From NCBI RefSeq assembly GCF_002233675.1, contig NZ_NMUQ01000002.1, forward strand, positions 1-64,000: 64,000 bases of DNA. Direction: 5' to 3'. The translations under genes were made by a program, and so were the position numbers. Of this stretch, positions 16,754 through 26,061 are shown one piece after another (position 1 is the first letter of the stretch; each line of letters starts with the position of its first letter). Origin of the DNA: Paenibacillus herberti. GTDB taxonomy: Bacteria > Bacillota > Bacilli > Paenibacillales > Paenibacillaceae. The notes below the pieces were generated by a model, which worked only from the letters and a program-made list of their open reading frames with translations, ran no database searches and was not told where the DNA came from.

Positions 16754-17917
16754 CTATTTCTTCTTGAGAAAAATCTCGGTCATAGCCGCGGCAAGCTCCG
16801 TCTCCGCAGCCGTGAACACATGGCCATCCTTGGCATCGTCCAGACCGTTCATCGCATAAACAAGGCCCATGCCGGTGTCGGGCTCGAAGTACATCCCGCT
16901 GCGCAAACCGTAAGCATCCCCTGCTTGGCCAACCATCAAACGTCCGGGGAAAAGATCGCGAGTCCGCTGCAGCTGCAGGCCGCTCTCGCGATAAAAGCCT
17001 TCTTGCGGCTCCCGCGTCCAGTGCTGACTCAGCATATCTTGAACCGTACGCGCCTGCAGCAGGCGCACGCCGTTCCGCTCACCCCGACCGGCAAGCAGCT
17101 CAAGCCAGCGAGACAGATCCGTAATCGTCGTCCGCAGTCCGCCTTGAGGCTCGAAAAGCGAGCCATTCACACCGGGCACATATTCGCGAAGATCGGGTTG
17201 ATCAGGACGAACACCCCGACCAGCATCGGCAGCGGCTATGTACTGGCCCGTGGCAGAATCCCGCTCGTATAGAACAGCCAGCCGATTGGGATCATCGATA
17301 TCGTCCAAATTGAAGCTTGAATCAGTCATGCCAAGCGGCAAGAGCAAATGTTTGCGGCAGTACCGGTCGAATCGCTCGCCGCTCAGTCGTTCCACAATCG
17401 TCGCCATCACAATGGCACCGAGATTGGAGTATTCATAACCAGCCGGATCGCCCGGCGGCTTGTCCCCCCAAAGCTTGGTCGGCTGCCAACCCCCTCCGGG
17501 CATTAGCAGCTCCGATAATGGAAGCATCGGCTCCTGGCGTGATGCGGCGGCGAACCCCTTGTATTCATCCCGCAGTCCGCTCGTATGAGTCATCAGATGG
17601 CGGAGCCTGATTGACTCTTCCCGATGGAGCGGGTGGCGCAGCGGTAGACCAAGCAGCCGCCCGACATCGTCATCCAGGCTACACCGTCCTTGCTCTACCA
17701 GTTGCAGCAAAGCTACAGCCGTAACTGTTTTAGCAATGGAAGCGATGCGGAATATCGTTTTGTCAGTGACGGGAAGCTTTCTTTCAATGTCGGCTTGGCC
17801 GACGTTCCCCTTCCAAACGACACGGCCGCGAATGAGGAAAGCGCAAGCCATTCCGACGATTCGGCGGCGTTCCGCCACTTCCTGTATTTTCATCAATACT
17901 TTGTCCGGCTTGCTCAT
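16754..17917 (-). CDS. serine hydrolase of the beta-lactamase class C / PBP4* family
   Basis: A 387-residue protein of the Beta-lactamase (PF00144) family. The catalytic S-x-x-K is SIAK (about residues 59-62) and the Tyr motif is YSN in AGYEYSNLGAI (about 159-161); MTHTSG is another landmark. There is no signal peptide, so it is probably a cytosolic esterase, D-aminopeptidase-like or peptidase enzyme rather than a drug-inactivating lactamase. GGAGG lies 14 bases from ATG 17917, somewhat far, but no other start fits. It is separated from the c-di-GMP locus by a terminator. Confidence 0.8.
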   Translation of the reverse strand: MSKPDKVLMKIQEVAERRRIVGMACAFLIRGRVVWKGNVGQADIERKLPVTDKTIFRIASIAKTVTAVALLQLVEQGRCSLDDDVGRLLGLPLRHPLHREESIRLRHLMTHTSGLRDEYKGFAAASRQEPMLPLSELLMPGGGWQPTKLWGDKPPGDPAGYEYSNLGAIVMATIVERLSGERFDRYCRKHLLLPLGMTDSSFNLDDIDDPNRLAVLYERDSATGQYIAAADAGRGVRPDQPDLREYVPGVNGSLFEPQGGLRTTITDLSRWLELLAGRGERNGVRLLQARTVQDMLSQHWTREPQEGFYRESGLQLQRTRDLFPGRLMVGQAGDAYGLRSGMYFEPDTGMGLVYAMNGLDDAKDGHVFTAAETELAAAMTEIFLKKK

Positions 17918-18019
17918 GGGTCGTTATTCAGCCTCCTTTCGTGCAGGTTTACAATTGCTACGATTATCTCCTCGAGAGCAACAGAACGTCAACCCTGGCA
18001 CCCTTCTATCTACTAGAAA

Positions 18020-18051
18020 CAAAATAAAGCCGACTCTTTAGCGAGCCGGCT
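18020..18051 (-). terminator. terminator of the GGDEF/HD-GYP gene
   Basis: On the minus strand AGCCGGCTC pairs with GAGTCGGCT around a six-base loop, followed by TTATTTTGTTT. It lies 13 bases after the stop. Confidence 0.7.
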
Positions 18052-18063
18052 CTATCTATTGGC

Positions 18064-19936
18064 TTATGCTTCCTGATTCTGTTGCTGCTCCATCGCCTGC
18101 AAAGCCTCTTCGGGAATGTCGCCTTGCTCAATACGCCCTTCTATATAACGGATGAACGGAACGACAAGCTCGGGGTCGAACTGGCTACCCGTACAACGTC
18201 TCATTTCATCGAGCGCTTCATGGAAGGACTTAGTGCGCTGATATGGCCGCTCGGTTGTCATCGCATCAAAGGAATCGATGATACAGAGCATGCGAGCCAG
18301 CCTCGGAATCTCCGTCCCCTTGAGAGCATGCGGATAACCGTTGCCGTCATAACGCTCATGATGCAGCTCCACCAGCGGCACAAGATCGGCGTATTTGCCG
18401 GTCGCCAGAAGAAATTCCTTGCCAAACGTCACATGTTTCTTAATAAGCTCCCATTCATCGCTGGTCAGCTTGGCACGCTTGTTTAGCACTTCGCGCGGCA
18501 CTTCGAGCTTGCCGATGTCGTGAATCAGTGCACCGAGAATGAGCATCCTCCGCTCTTCTTCGCATAGGCCGAGCACCTCCGCCATATCTACCGCATATGA
18601 ATAAACACGCTTGGAGTGTTTGAAGGTGTAAACATCCTTGGATAGGAAAACCCGAATCTGCTGCTCAAGCTCATTGATTTCATGCTCGAATAGCTGCGGC
18701 AGATAAGTCTGCTCGCCATATATCGTGACCACATTTTTACCTTTGGATTTTGAAATATACATAGCGCGGTCGGAAAAACCTACAAGCTGTGATTTCTCGA
18801 ACGTGTCGGAGTTCATTTCCATAACGCCTGCAGAGAAGGAGATGCAGCCATGAGGCAGCACATCAACACCGTCAAAGGGTGAGTTGTTGATTCTTTTGCG
18901 CAGCTGATTGATGAACATCCGGGCCTTATTCTTGTCCAGTCCCGGCATGATAATGGCAAACTCCTCGCCTCCGTAACGGGCGCAGACGAACTCATGGGAT
19001 TGGCATTCTTCTTTGATAATGGAGCCGATGAAGCTTAGTAGCTTATCCCCTTGAGGATGACCGTGCAAGTCGTTGTATTTCTTGAAATCGTCTAGATCCA
19101 GCATGGCAAAAGAGAACGATTTGCCTTCCTCGCGATAAAGCTTAATATATTCATCCAGCTTCTCTTCCAGATAGCTGTGGTTAAACAATCCGGTACGTTG
19201 GTCCTTGTTGGCTTTGTCATTGAGTTCGTGATACATGAGGAACAGTTGCTTAAAAACGTGAGAAAGAAGAACCGCAATAATCAGGAACAAAAACAACCCA
19301 AAGAACCCCGTCTTCAAAATCATGATGACCAAAACAAGAGAAAATAAAAGGATACCAATGTAGGCAAACAATGATTCTCGAACGAAAAGGGCTAATATTG
19401 GAATCAATTGGTTTCGGTATAACAAGAAGAAGTAGGCCGCTACAAGCGATATATTTACAACAAAGTAGGCCAACAGAGCTAAGACGAATGCATATAGCTC
19501 ATCGGCTTTAAAGTCTCCGAATGTTCCGCCCATAAGTTTAAAGGCCCAATAAGCGCCACATATCATGGATGAGTATGTAATGAAATTATAATAATGCTTC
19601 CACCAAGGAACATGATGGCGATTAAATATAATAACGACCGTGCTGACAAGCAGAACCATAAGCGAAAACTGTGGTCCATATATAAATAAAGATGCCAAAA
19701 ATATGGTAGAATCCATTGATTGGTGATTGCCTTCGGGGGGGTAGCTTATACATAAAATATTCAAGGAGAATAGCTCCTGCAACCATCGCATAAAAGATAA
19801 CCCAGTCTTTACGAGCTAGCGAAAAACCATCAGGCCAAAAAAAGGATATGAACAGCAACGTGCCCAGAAAGCAAATTGCTACCACTAGCCATTCCTTTGG
19901 TTTAAGGACTAGTGTTAACCGTTGGTGACCGCGCAT
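18064..19936 (-). CDS. GGDEF plus HD-GYP c-di-GMP enzyme, frameshifted in a C7 run
   Basis: Two overlapping frames give one protein of about 624 residues if the C7 run at 19741-19735 (minus strand) is read as C6. The N-terminal piece starts at ATG 19936, with GGGGGAG six bases upstream. Order: about seven TM helices; a GGDEF domain (RTGLFNHSYLEEKL, active-site GGEEF) making c-di-GMP; an HD-GYP domain (HDIGK, HHERYDGNGYP) degrading it. The downstream frame alone runs 18064-19791 but would lack the first helices and a ribosome binding site. It may be a real mutation, phase variation, slippage or a sequencing error. It is the last gene of the DUF5317/small-peptide group. Confidence 0.75.
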
Positions 19937-19954
19937 GTCATTCTCCCCCATATA

Positions 19955-19994
19955 AATATAAAAAAGGAATCAGAAGAATTCTCTTCCGACTCCT
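19955..19994 (-). terminator. intra-operon terminator/attenuator before the GGDEF gene
   Basis: On the minus strand GGAGTCGGAAG pairs imperfectly with CTTCTGATTCC (19994-19966), followed at once by TTTTTATATT (19965-19956). It lies between the 30-residue peptide gene and the GGDEF start, and the T run ends 20 bases before the start codon, so a fraction of transcripts would stop here. Confidence 0.6.
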
Positions 19995-20010
19995 AACCGT
20001 TCGGATATCC

Positions 20011-20103
20011 TTAACCTACTCTAAACCCTGAAGTCAGAGCGACTGCTACGGAACCAAGGATAGCAAGATTAAAAAGAATAATTTTAACATTAACCTTTTT
20101 CAT
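20011..20103 (-). CDS. 30-residue hydrophobic peptide between DUF5317 and GGDEF genes
   Basis: A short gene with an excellent ribosome binding site (AAAGGAGG, ten bases before ATG 20103), starting MKKVNVKIILFNLAILG and ending GFRVG, stop TAA. It has a basic N-terminus, a hydrophobic middle of about 17 residues and a short polar end: a small membrane peptide or the leader of a secreted signal. It has no Cys, so it is not a typical AgrD-type cyclic peptide. It lies 32 bases after the DUF5317 gene and is followed by a terminator, then the c-di-GMP enzyme. Recognised from its ribosome binding site and context only. Confidence 0.6.
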   Translation of the reverse strand: MKKVNVKIILFNLAILGSVAVALTSGFRVG

Positions 20104-20135
20104 TTCTGCTCACCTCCTTTCCTATAAGTATAAAT

Positions 20136-20726
20136 CTACACTGCCTGTTCTGATAAAGCAGCGGATTCATCTTTTTTAGGCTTGGACAATAATTGAAACA
20201 AATATAGAAACACTCCTACATTAATAACAACATCCCCAATGCTGATGGCCTGGCTTCGAGGATACGGGGGACCCAACGGGATAATATCTCCTAAGAAGGA
20301 AAGCCGAGTGGATTCGTTCATTAAGAAGTGCTTGGTTACTGCATCCCCACTCTTGAGCATTTCTGTATAAATCGGATCAAGTACAGCGGCCGCCTCCAAA
20401 GCAACCGGCATCCGTCCACCATTTGCCAGCATTACGGCGAAATTGAGCAGCACGCCAACAAGAATGATACCCAGTCCTTGTTGATGACGGTTGAGCCATA
20501 AGAGCGAAATCCCCGTTACATAGATGACGATATAAAAGTAACCGTTGAATTGGGCAAAGAAAGTAAACTTTTCCTGTAAAAAAAACAAACCGAATTGGAC
20601 AAGCAACAAAACCGGGAAAACCCATCCATATCGAATCTGGATGTTTGATAGAGCAATCAGACCATTTTTCCAACCAGCCCGGATAAACCCTACAATTAGC
20701 CCTAGCAGGATCCCATCATATACCAT
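20136..20726 (-). CDS. DUF5317 family membrane protein
   Basis: A 196-residue integral membrane protein with about five helices and the DUF5317 pattern: a GGRMPVALEA block near the middle and FLGDIIPLG...SIGDVVINVGVFLY towards the C-terminus. Function is not established. In Bacillota such genes are often beside HD-GYP or GGDEF genes, as here, which suggests a membrane sensor or partner in c-di-GMP signalling (inference). ATG 20726 has AAGGAGC eight bases upstream. First gene of the three-gene group. Confidence 0.7.
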   Translation of the reverse strand: MVYDGILLGLIVGFIRAGWKNGLIALSNIQIRYGWVFPVLLLVQFGLFFLQEKFTFFAQFNGYFYIVIYVTGISLLWLNRHQQGLGIILVGVLLNFAVMLANGGRMPVALEAAAVLDPIYTEMLKSGDAVTKHFLMNESTRLSFLGDIIPLGPPYPRSQAISIGDVVINVGVFLYLFQLLSKPKKDESAALSEQAV

Positions 20727-21052
20727 GCATCCGGCTCCTTCTCGACGGCATTATCATTATTCCAGTAAAAATCTACAATTACCAACATTTGTACACGGCA
20801 ATTATAAAATGATCATAGGAACCTAGTCAATATGATCTAAGTAGCATATCCTACTCTTTTTTGCACATTGGTCCTATTGACTTCATGGTATGAAGCCCGC
20901 TTTTTGTCGAGAGAACCCATCATTATTCTGATCTACTAGTCCTATTGTTATGGGTAATTGCATCCAAGTGGGTAAAAAGTCTGTCAAATATTATTTTATA
21001 TCTGGAAGATTAAGTAGGTTTAATCGACAGTAAAATTACGCTAAAAAAAGAC
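20727..21052. other. intergenic region upstream of the DUF5317 gene
   Basis: AT-rich, without a gene. It should carry the promoter of the DUF5317 operon, but I see no unambiguous -35/-10 pair. Confidence 0.4.
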
Positions 21053-21085
21053 AAAAAAAAGTCGACCACATGGGATCGACTTTTT
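21053..21085 (-). terminator. terminator overlapping the stop of the glycosyltransferase gene
   Basis: On the minus strand AAAAAGTCGA pairs with TCGACTTTTT (inner bases partly paired), followed by further T residues. The stem starts within the stop codon of the upstream gene. Confidence 0.65.
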
Positions 21086-22391
21086 AAAAAGGCAAAACAT
21101 TGGCCGTTTCAGGCTGGCTGCGCGGTGCTCGCAGCACTGCGGCTCCGCTCGCCGCTGCAACCGCGGCTGCTGCCACTGTTACTGCGTCACCCACCACAGC
21201 CGCAGCAGGAGATGCTACAGCGACCTGTACCTGCACCACTGCTCCGCCGCCTGTCGCATGCAGCTCCAGAATCGCTTGCAGCGCACGGCGGGCACCCTCT
21301 ACGGGTTTGTGCCGGGCCGCGTTGCGACGCAACCGCGCGCGCAACGAGGAATGGGCTAACACCTGGCGTAGCCGCTCCAGCAGCTCATTGCGGCTGCCTG
21401 CTTCCAAAGCGGCGCCTAGTCCCGCCAGATAAGCGGAGTTTTCTTGTTCTTGGCCTGGAATCGGCTTGAACAAAATCATCGGCAGCTCCTGTGAAAGCGC
21501 CTCGGACACGGTAAGTCCGCCCGGCTTAGTCACCATGACATCCGCAGCCGCCATCAGTTCGTGCACGTAAGGCACGTAGCCTGTCAGCAGCACGCGATGA
21601 TGGCCCTCGATCCCTGCCAGACGTTCCTGCAGCTGGCGGCGCAAGCGGTCGTTATGGCCACATACGATGATGAACTGGGCTCTTGGCAATACCGACGACT
21701 CCTCCAACAAACGCATAATGCTGCGCCCGATCAGTCCATCCCCACCGCCCATGACCAAAATCGCGGGCAAGGACTCATCCAGCCCATGCTTGCGGCACAG
21801 CGCCTTACGATCGTAGGCCTTGCCGAATTGGGACCGCACGGGAATTCCCGTTGCTACCACTCGTCCCGGTGACACGCCTTGCGCGATCAAAGCCTGACGA
21901 AGCGGCTCCGCCCCAACGATATAACGATCGGTGCCAGGATGGATCCAGTAGCTGTGACGCGCGTAATCGGTCAGCACGGTTACAGACGGTACACTGGTAA
22001 GCCAATTCTGTTTCAGGTAGGACATCGCTGCAGCTGCTGCCGGAAAGGTACTCACAACGACCGTTGGCTGCATCTCCTCCAGCAGCTGCAGCATCCGCTG
22101 CGTGCGGAAGGTTCTGAGCTGCTTGAACAGCGAGGATAAGCGATTCTCCTCTCTGGTCGCACGGTACAGATAGCCGTATACCAATGGTAACCCCTTGATT
22201 CCCTGCATGTAGCAGAACCTGCTGACCGAATGGAGCTTGGGATGCGTCCATTTCATATAATCCACAACCCGTACCTCGGCGTCCGGGGCAGCTCCTGCTG
22301 CTGCCTCCGCAATCGCGCGCGCTGCCTGGTTATGACCCTCTCCCAGCGTTCCGGTCAGGACTAGGATTCGTTGCTGTCCCCTCGCACACAC
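21084..22391 (-). CDS. UgtP/MGDG-synthase-like glycosyltransferase (GT28)
   Basis: A processive diacylglycerol glucosyltransferase-type enzyme of about 435 residues, predicted to use a UDP-sugar at the membrane face to make glycolipids. The N-terminal MGDG_synth domain has LVLTGTLGEGHNQAARAI; the C-terminal GT-B half has MGGGDGLIG and TKPGGLTVSEAL, the nucleotide-sugar site. GTG 22391 has GGAGG eight bases upstream; ATG 22415 and TTG 22436 are in frame but poorly placed, so the start is uncertain. The last 50 residues are a Val/Ala-rich low-complexity tail ending NVLPF, unusual for the family. Single gene with its own terminator. Confidence 0.8.
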   Translation of the reverse strand: MCARGQQRILVLTGTLGEGHNQAARAIAEAAAGAAPDAEVRVVDYMKWTHPKLHSVSRFCYMQGIKGLPLVYGYLYRATREENRLSSLFKQLRTFRTQRMLQLLEEMQPTVVVSTFPAAAAAMSYLKQNWLTSVPSVTVLTDYARHSYWIHPGTDRYIVGAEPLRQALIAQGVSPGRVVATGIPVRSQFGKAYDRKALCRKHGLDESLPAILVMGGGDGLIGRSIMRLLEESSVLPRAQFIIVCGHNDRLRRQLQERLAGIEGHHRVLLTGYVPYVHELMAAADVMVTKPGGLTVSEALSQELPMILFKPIPGQEQENSAYLAGLGAALEAGSRNELLERLRQVLAHSSLRARLRRNAARHKPVEGARRALQAILELHATGGGAVVQVQVAVASPAAAVVGDAVTVAAAAVAAASGAAVLRAPRSQPETANVLPF

Positions 22392-22616
22392 GTCTGCTTC
22401 CTCCTCTAGCTTCATCTTCCTGCTATACACGTACAATCCAGCAGGCCAGACAAGCTCCTCAATACATTATACATACGGCGCTGAGCGGGAAAATAGTCTG
22501 CCTATGCGCTTCAATCCGCCACATGATGTAATAATATCTCTGAAGAAAAGCTTACTCCGTCAAGCGCCGAGCGGCTACCGACTACAGCCTATTCCTTCTC
22601 CTGGACTAAAGGCTGG

Positions 22617-23081
22617 CTACTGCTCCAACTGCCGACCCTCGTACTGCCGGATCGCCTCGCGAGCCTGCTCAGGGATTTCGGTGGACCGGCCGCTGGCCGT
22701 ATCGATGAGCACAACTGCTCCCCGGCCTGCCGCCTTCAGCTGATCTTCCACCGTCAACGCATAGTGGATATCAATGGAAGAGCGGCCTAGCCGGGCTATT
22801 TTGACATGGAGACGCAACTTATCCTTCAAATAGATCTGAGCCAAATACTGGCACTCCAGATCCGCTACGACGGACACTGTCTTGTCGCTGAATAAATCCT
22901 CTGTAAGATTCAAATTCTCGAAGTACTCTATTCTTCCCTGCTCAAAATACATAAAATAACTTACATTATTTACATGTCCCAGCATATCCGTCTCGCAATA
23001 GCGGATTTTCAGCGGAATGGAAAACTGGAAGCTGTCCAGCCAGGCCTGGCGGTCCGGCCCCATAAACTCGCCTTTGCTCAC
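22617..23081 (-). CDS. acyl-CoA thioesterase, 4-hydroxybenzoyl-CoA thioesterase fold
   Basis: A 154-residue hot-dog-fold protein. RYCETDMLGHVNNVSYFMYFEQGR carries the conserved Asp/His/Asn pattern of YbgC/FadM-type thioesterases (D-x-x-G-H-V/M-N-N). It hydrolyses acyl-CoA or acyl-ACP; the substrate is not inferable. GTG 23081 has AAAGGGG nine bases upstream; ATG 23063 with AAAGGCGAG is an alternative start that leaves the fold intact. It is divergent from the DUF1989 gene about 200 bases away. Confidence 0.8.
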   Translation of the reverse strand: MSKGEFMGPDRQAWLDSFQFSIPLKIRYCETDMLGHVNNVSYFMYFEQGRIEYFENLNLTEDLFSDKTVSVVADLECQYLAQIYLKDKLRLHVKIARLGRSSIDIHYALTVEDQLKAAGRGAVVLIDTASGRSTEIPEQAREAIRQYEGRQLEQ

Positions 23082-23284
23082 GTCGGAAGTCCCCTTTGCG
23101 AATCATATCCTGATGTTTCAGTCTTACCCAGTCATCAAGCAGGATAGCATGCCGGCCCGGCTCCGCACAACCAATTGAAGCAAGCTTCCAAGTTTCAGAG
23201 CAGCCGAAGCAGCCCGTACCGCATGGCGATCCCTGTGACCAGACATACTGATAAAACAACGGAACAAACAGGGGGCTGACAAAG

Positions 23285-23875
23285 ATGGATAGACTGGAAC
23301 GAATCGTGCCAGCGATGGAGGGCTTTGGCTTCCGTGCGGCAAAAGGGCAGACGATACGCGTCACGGATGTGAATGGGGAGCAGGTGGCTGATTTTGTCGT
23401 ATACCGGGCGGATGACCCTACCGAAAGGATCGATCCCAATGTGACGATGGATGCCTTACATAAAATGAAAGTTGTCCCCGGAGATATTCTCTACTCCAAC
23501 AAGTATCAGCCGATTCTCACCGTGCTTAAGGATGATTGTGGAGTGCACGACTTTATCAATGCCGCGTGCCGGAGAGAAATGTACGAGCTGCTGTACGATA
23601 AAAAGGAACACCCCAGCTGCCATGACAATCTTAGCCTGGCTCTTGCCGAATTCGGCCTTTCTGAGCCCGATCAGCATTATCCGTTCAATCTGTTCATGAA
23701 TACCGTAATCGGCCCCGACGGAAGCATCACGGTCAAACGGCCGGTATCCCGTGCCGGCGATTCCATTGAATTGCGTGCCGAAATGGATTTAATCTGCGCG
23801 ATTTCCGCCTGCCCCTGCTCCGAGAGCGAATGTAACGGGTACGTCTGTACTCCAATTCGCGTCGAGGTGTATTAG
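23285..23875 (+). CDS. DUF1989 (urea carboxylase-associated) family protein
   Basis: A 196-residue protein of the DUF1989 family, found beside urea carboxylases and related enzymes, where members help convert carboxyguanidine-type compounds. Landmarks are KGQTIRVTDVNGEQVADFVVY near the N-terminus, CGVHDFINAACR and the Cys-rich C-terminus (ISACPCSESECNG), where clustered Cys and His suggest a metal site. No urea carboxylase gene is adjacent; the LysE exporter follows 54 bases downstream and may be cotranscribed. Confidence 0.75.
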   Translation: MDRLERIVPAMEGFGFRAAKGQTIRVTDVNGEQVADFVVYRADDPTERIDPNVTMDALHKMKVVPGDILYSNKYQPILTVLKDDCGVHDFINAACRREMYELLYDKKEHPSCHDNLSLALAEFGLSEPDQHYPFNLFMNTVIGPDGSITVKRPVSRAGDSIELRAEMDLICAISACPCSESECNGYVCTPIRVEVY

Positions 23876-23929
23876 AAAGGACGACCCCTGAATAGAATGT
23901 GGCGTGAACAAGCATGCGGAGGGATGAAG

Positions 23930-24556
23930 ATGAACTCTTTTTTGAGCTATGTCGTGCTCGGTTTGGCACTCAGCGCCCCGATCGGTCCGATCAATGCGGC
24001 TCAACTCGACAAGGGAGCCCGTTTGGGCTTCATGCATGCCTGGCTTGTCGGGTTAGGCGCAATGGCGGCAGACGCCTTGTACATGCTTATGATCTACTTC
24101 GGCGTCGCTCATTTCCTGGATACGGAGTTCATGAGAACTCTGTTATGGTCATTCGGCTTTTTTGTACTTGTTTATACGGGCATTGACACAATGCGCTCCT
24201 CCACTCTCCCACTGGAAAAAGGCGCTGCCGGATCAGCCTCTAAGCTCGGCTCTCTGCGCACAGGCTTCCTGATGGCGCTGCTTAATCCGCTCAACATCCT
24301 CTTCTGGCTCGGCATCTACGGCTCAATCATCGCCGGAAGCTCCGGCCAGGGCGGCCTCTCGCTGCTGCTCCTGCACAGCACTGGAATTTTTGCCGGCATC
24401 CTGCTCTGGGATGTCATCATGGCCACGCTGGCGAGCACGCTTCGACGCTTCGCCAGCAGCCGCCTTTTGCAAGGCATATCCGGCGCTGCCGGGCTGTCGC
24501 TGGTCGTTTTTGGCCTTTATTTCGGCTGGAAGGCTGTCCAGCAGCTCGCCGCTTAA
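23930..24556 (+). CDS. LysE-family amino-acid exporter
   Basis: A 208-residue membrane protein of the LysE/RhtB family with about six helices and the conserved LSAPIGPINAAQLDKGARLGF near the N-terminus and LLNPLNILFW in the middle. Such proteins export amino acids or similar small molecules by proton antiport; the substrate is unknown. I start at ATG 23930 because GGAGG lies seven bases before it; the earlier ATG at 23897 has no site. It follows the DUF1989 gene, with which it may form an operon. Confidence 0.85.
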   Translation: MNSFLSYVVLGLALSAPIGPINAAQLDKGARLGFMHAWLVGLGAMAADALYMLMIYFGVAHFLDTEFMRTLLWSFGFFVLVYTGIDTMRSSTLPLEKGAAGSASKLGSLRTGFLMALLNPLNILFWLGIYGSIIAGSSGQGGLSLLLLHSTGIFAGILLWDVIMATLASTLRRFASSRLLQGISGAAGLSLVVFGLYFGWKAVQQLAA

Positions 24557-24642
24557 AGACAAAGCTTCTTAATCCGGGACGTACACCCATGCCCCTTCCC
24601 CGTCATACGATGGCTCGACGGATGAAGAAGGAGCATGGACGA

Positions 24643-25482
24643 ATGGCAATGCTTTATGACAAACGAGCAATCGACGAGCTTGGCAGCAAGCTTGAGCCGT
24701 GGCAGCAGACTGCCTGGCGCGATTTTGGCTCCATCATCGCGGATGATGCCAATACCTACCCCTGCGTGCCTGGACGCCAGGGGTATTTGACCGGCAGCTT
24801 GCGTTATGGATTCGCTGCCGATCCCCGCAGTCCGCAAGCTGCCCGCGACCTGGCGTCTCTTCTTGAGCAGTACGGGCCAATCGCGCGCAGCACCGGAAAA
24901 TATGCTTCGCTGGCTGTATTTTTCCATACCCCGGAAAGACACGCTACACCCGAGCAGTATGAAGCCTGGTTCTGGCAGTTGCTCAGCCGCGTTTCCTTGC
25001 ATGATAAACAGCCATGGCCAGCAGATATTCCCCGCGATCCGAGCCATCATGAGTGGGAGTTCTGCTACGGGGGCGAGCCGTACTTCGCCTTCTGCGCTAC
25101 ACCCGCTCACCGGCTTCGCCGCAGCCGCTCCTTTCCCTGCTTCCTGGCGGCCTTTCAGCCTCGCTGGGTGTTCAAGGAGATCAATGATTCCACTCCTTTC
25201 GGGAGAAATATGAAGAAAATTATCCGACAGCGCCTAGCCGATTACGACGATGTCCCGGCCCATCCGTCCCTGAAATGGTATGGCCAGCAGGACAATCAGG
25301 AATGGCAACAGTATTTTCTTCGGGACGACAACAGCTCACTGGAGCGATGCCCTTTCCTTAGCGGTAAACTAGTGCTTCCGCCCCATGAGTCGACTGGCTT
25401 GCCGAGGGAGCATAAGGAGGAGCCGATCATTCGCGTCAGCAGCGTGGAGAGTGTAATCACTGTTAAAAAAGTTACTACTTAG
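24643..25482 (+). CDS. YqcI/YcgG family protein with IS-derived stop codon
   Basis: A 279-residue cytosolic protein of the YqcI/YcgG family (unknown function; members often carry CPF near the end, seen here as RCPFLSGK). Other landmarks are YPCVPGRQGYLTGSLRYGF and HHEWEFCYGGEPYFAF. ATG 24643 has AAGGAG nine bases upstream. The last codons, V-T-T-stop, come from the inverted repeat of an IS66-family remnant. Removing the element and one flanking repeat would continue the frame through KKERQTDGAGKP to TGA at 26099-26101, so the native C-terminus was probably ten residues longer. The protein is likely still functional. Confidence 0.75.
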   Translation: MAMLYDKRAIDELGSKLEPWQQTAWRDFGSIIADDANTYPCVPGRQGYLTGSLRYGFAADPRSPQAARDLASLLEQYGPIARSTGKYASLAVFFHTPERHATPEQYEAWFWQLLSRVSLHDKQPWPADIPRDPSHHEWEFCYGGEPYFAFCATPAHRLRRSRSFPCFLAAFQPRWVFKEINDSTPFGRNMKKIIRQRLADYDDVPAHPSLKWYGQQDNQEWQQYFLRDDNSSLERCPFLSGKLVLPPHESTGLPREHKEEPIIRVSSVESVITVKKVTT

Positions 25483-26061
25483 GAGGATGACCAGATCCCG
25501 TTTGACAACAACAAAACGAAGCGAGACTCGCGTTTGGTGAAGGTCAAACAGAAGGTTCCCGGGAGTTTTCGAACGACGGAAAGAGCCCGGCAATTCACTC
25601 GAAGCGCAGTCTGGTTTCGACGATCATGAAGCAGTAGCTGGAGCTGCTCCCTTCGCTTGTCTCAGCCTTGTCAGGGCAACTACGGCTTAGATAGGCCTGA
25701 GTCGTACTACCAAATCAATCTCGTATTGATATGGTCATGCACAATTTGTATGATTTTTCACTCAACATGCATTCGGGTCGTGCTCATATTTTGGATATTG
25801 TATGATAAATCATTCAAAATGGCTGGACATAGGCGACGAAAGATGGGCTTTGTATGTTTTATCACACAAAGTGTTGAAAAGAGGCGGCTATAAACCGAAT
25901 TTTATACGATAAATCGTACAAAAAAAGTTGCGTTGCCCACGAAAGCCGAGTTCAAACCCTATTCCATTCAAATCGAGAGGAGAAGCACGCCCCGATGATC
26001 CTGCACAGCGCAGGATTATTCGGACATTTTCATTTACCTATATAGGTACCTAAGTAGTTAC
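25472..26061. mobile_element. decayed IS66-family element with inverted ends and 8-bp direct repeats
   Basis: The left end TTACTACTTAGG and right end CCTAAGTAGTTAC are inverted copies (IS66 ends typically begin GTAA). TAAAAAAG flanks it on both sides (25464-25471 and 26062-26069), the length of an IS66 target duplication; on the left the G is shared with the repeat. Only a C-terminal transposase fragment remains inside, then about 430 bases of AT-rich DNA without genes. The same ends recur in the mini-element at 48038-48221. Confidence 0.7.
25489..25629 (+). pseudogene. IS66 transposase C-terminal fragment
   Basis: Translating from 25489 gives IPFDNNKTKRDSRLVKVKQK, then GSFRTTERARQF, matching the C-terminal IPFDNN-x-AER-x-LR-x-VK-x-KQK...G-x-F-R pattern of IS66-family (TnpC/ORF3) transposases, ending at TGA 25627. 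The expected DNNQAERD is changed to DNNKTKRD. It starts directly after the left inverted repeat, so nearly all of the transposase has been deleted. Confidence 0.75.

Noticed and set aside
25657-25893. 78-residue plus-strand open frame within the IS66 remnant
   Set aside because: No ribosome binding site, and the composition is that of AT-rich spacer. It starts inside the decayed transposase region.
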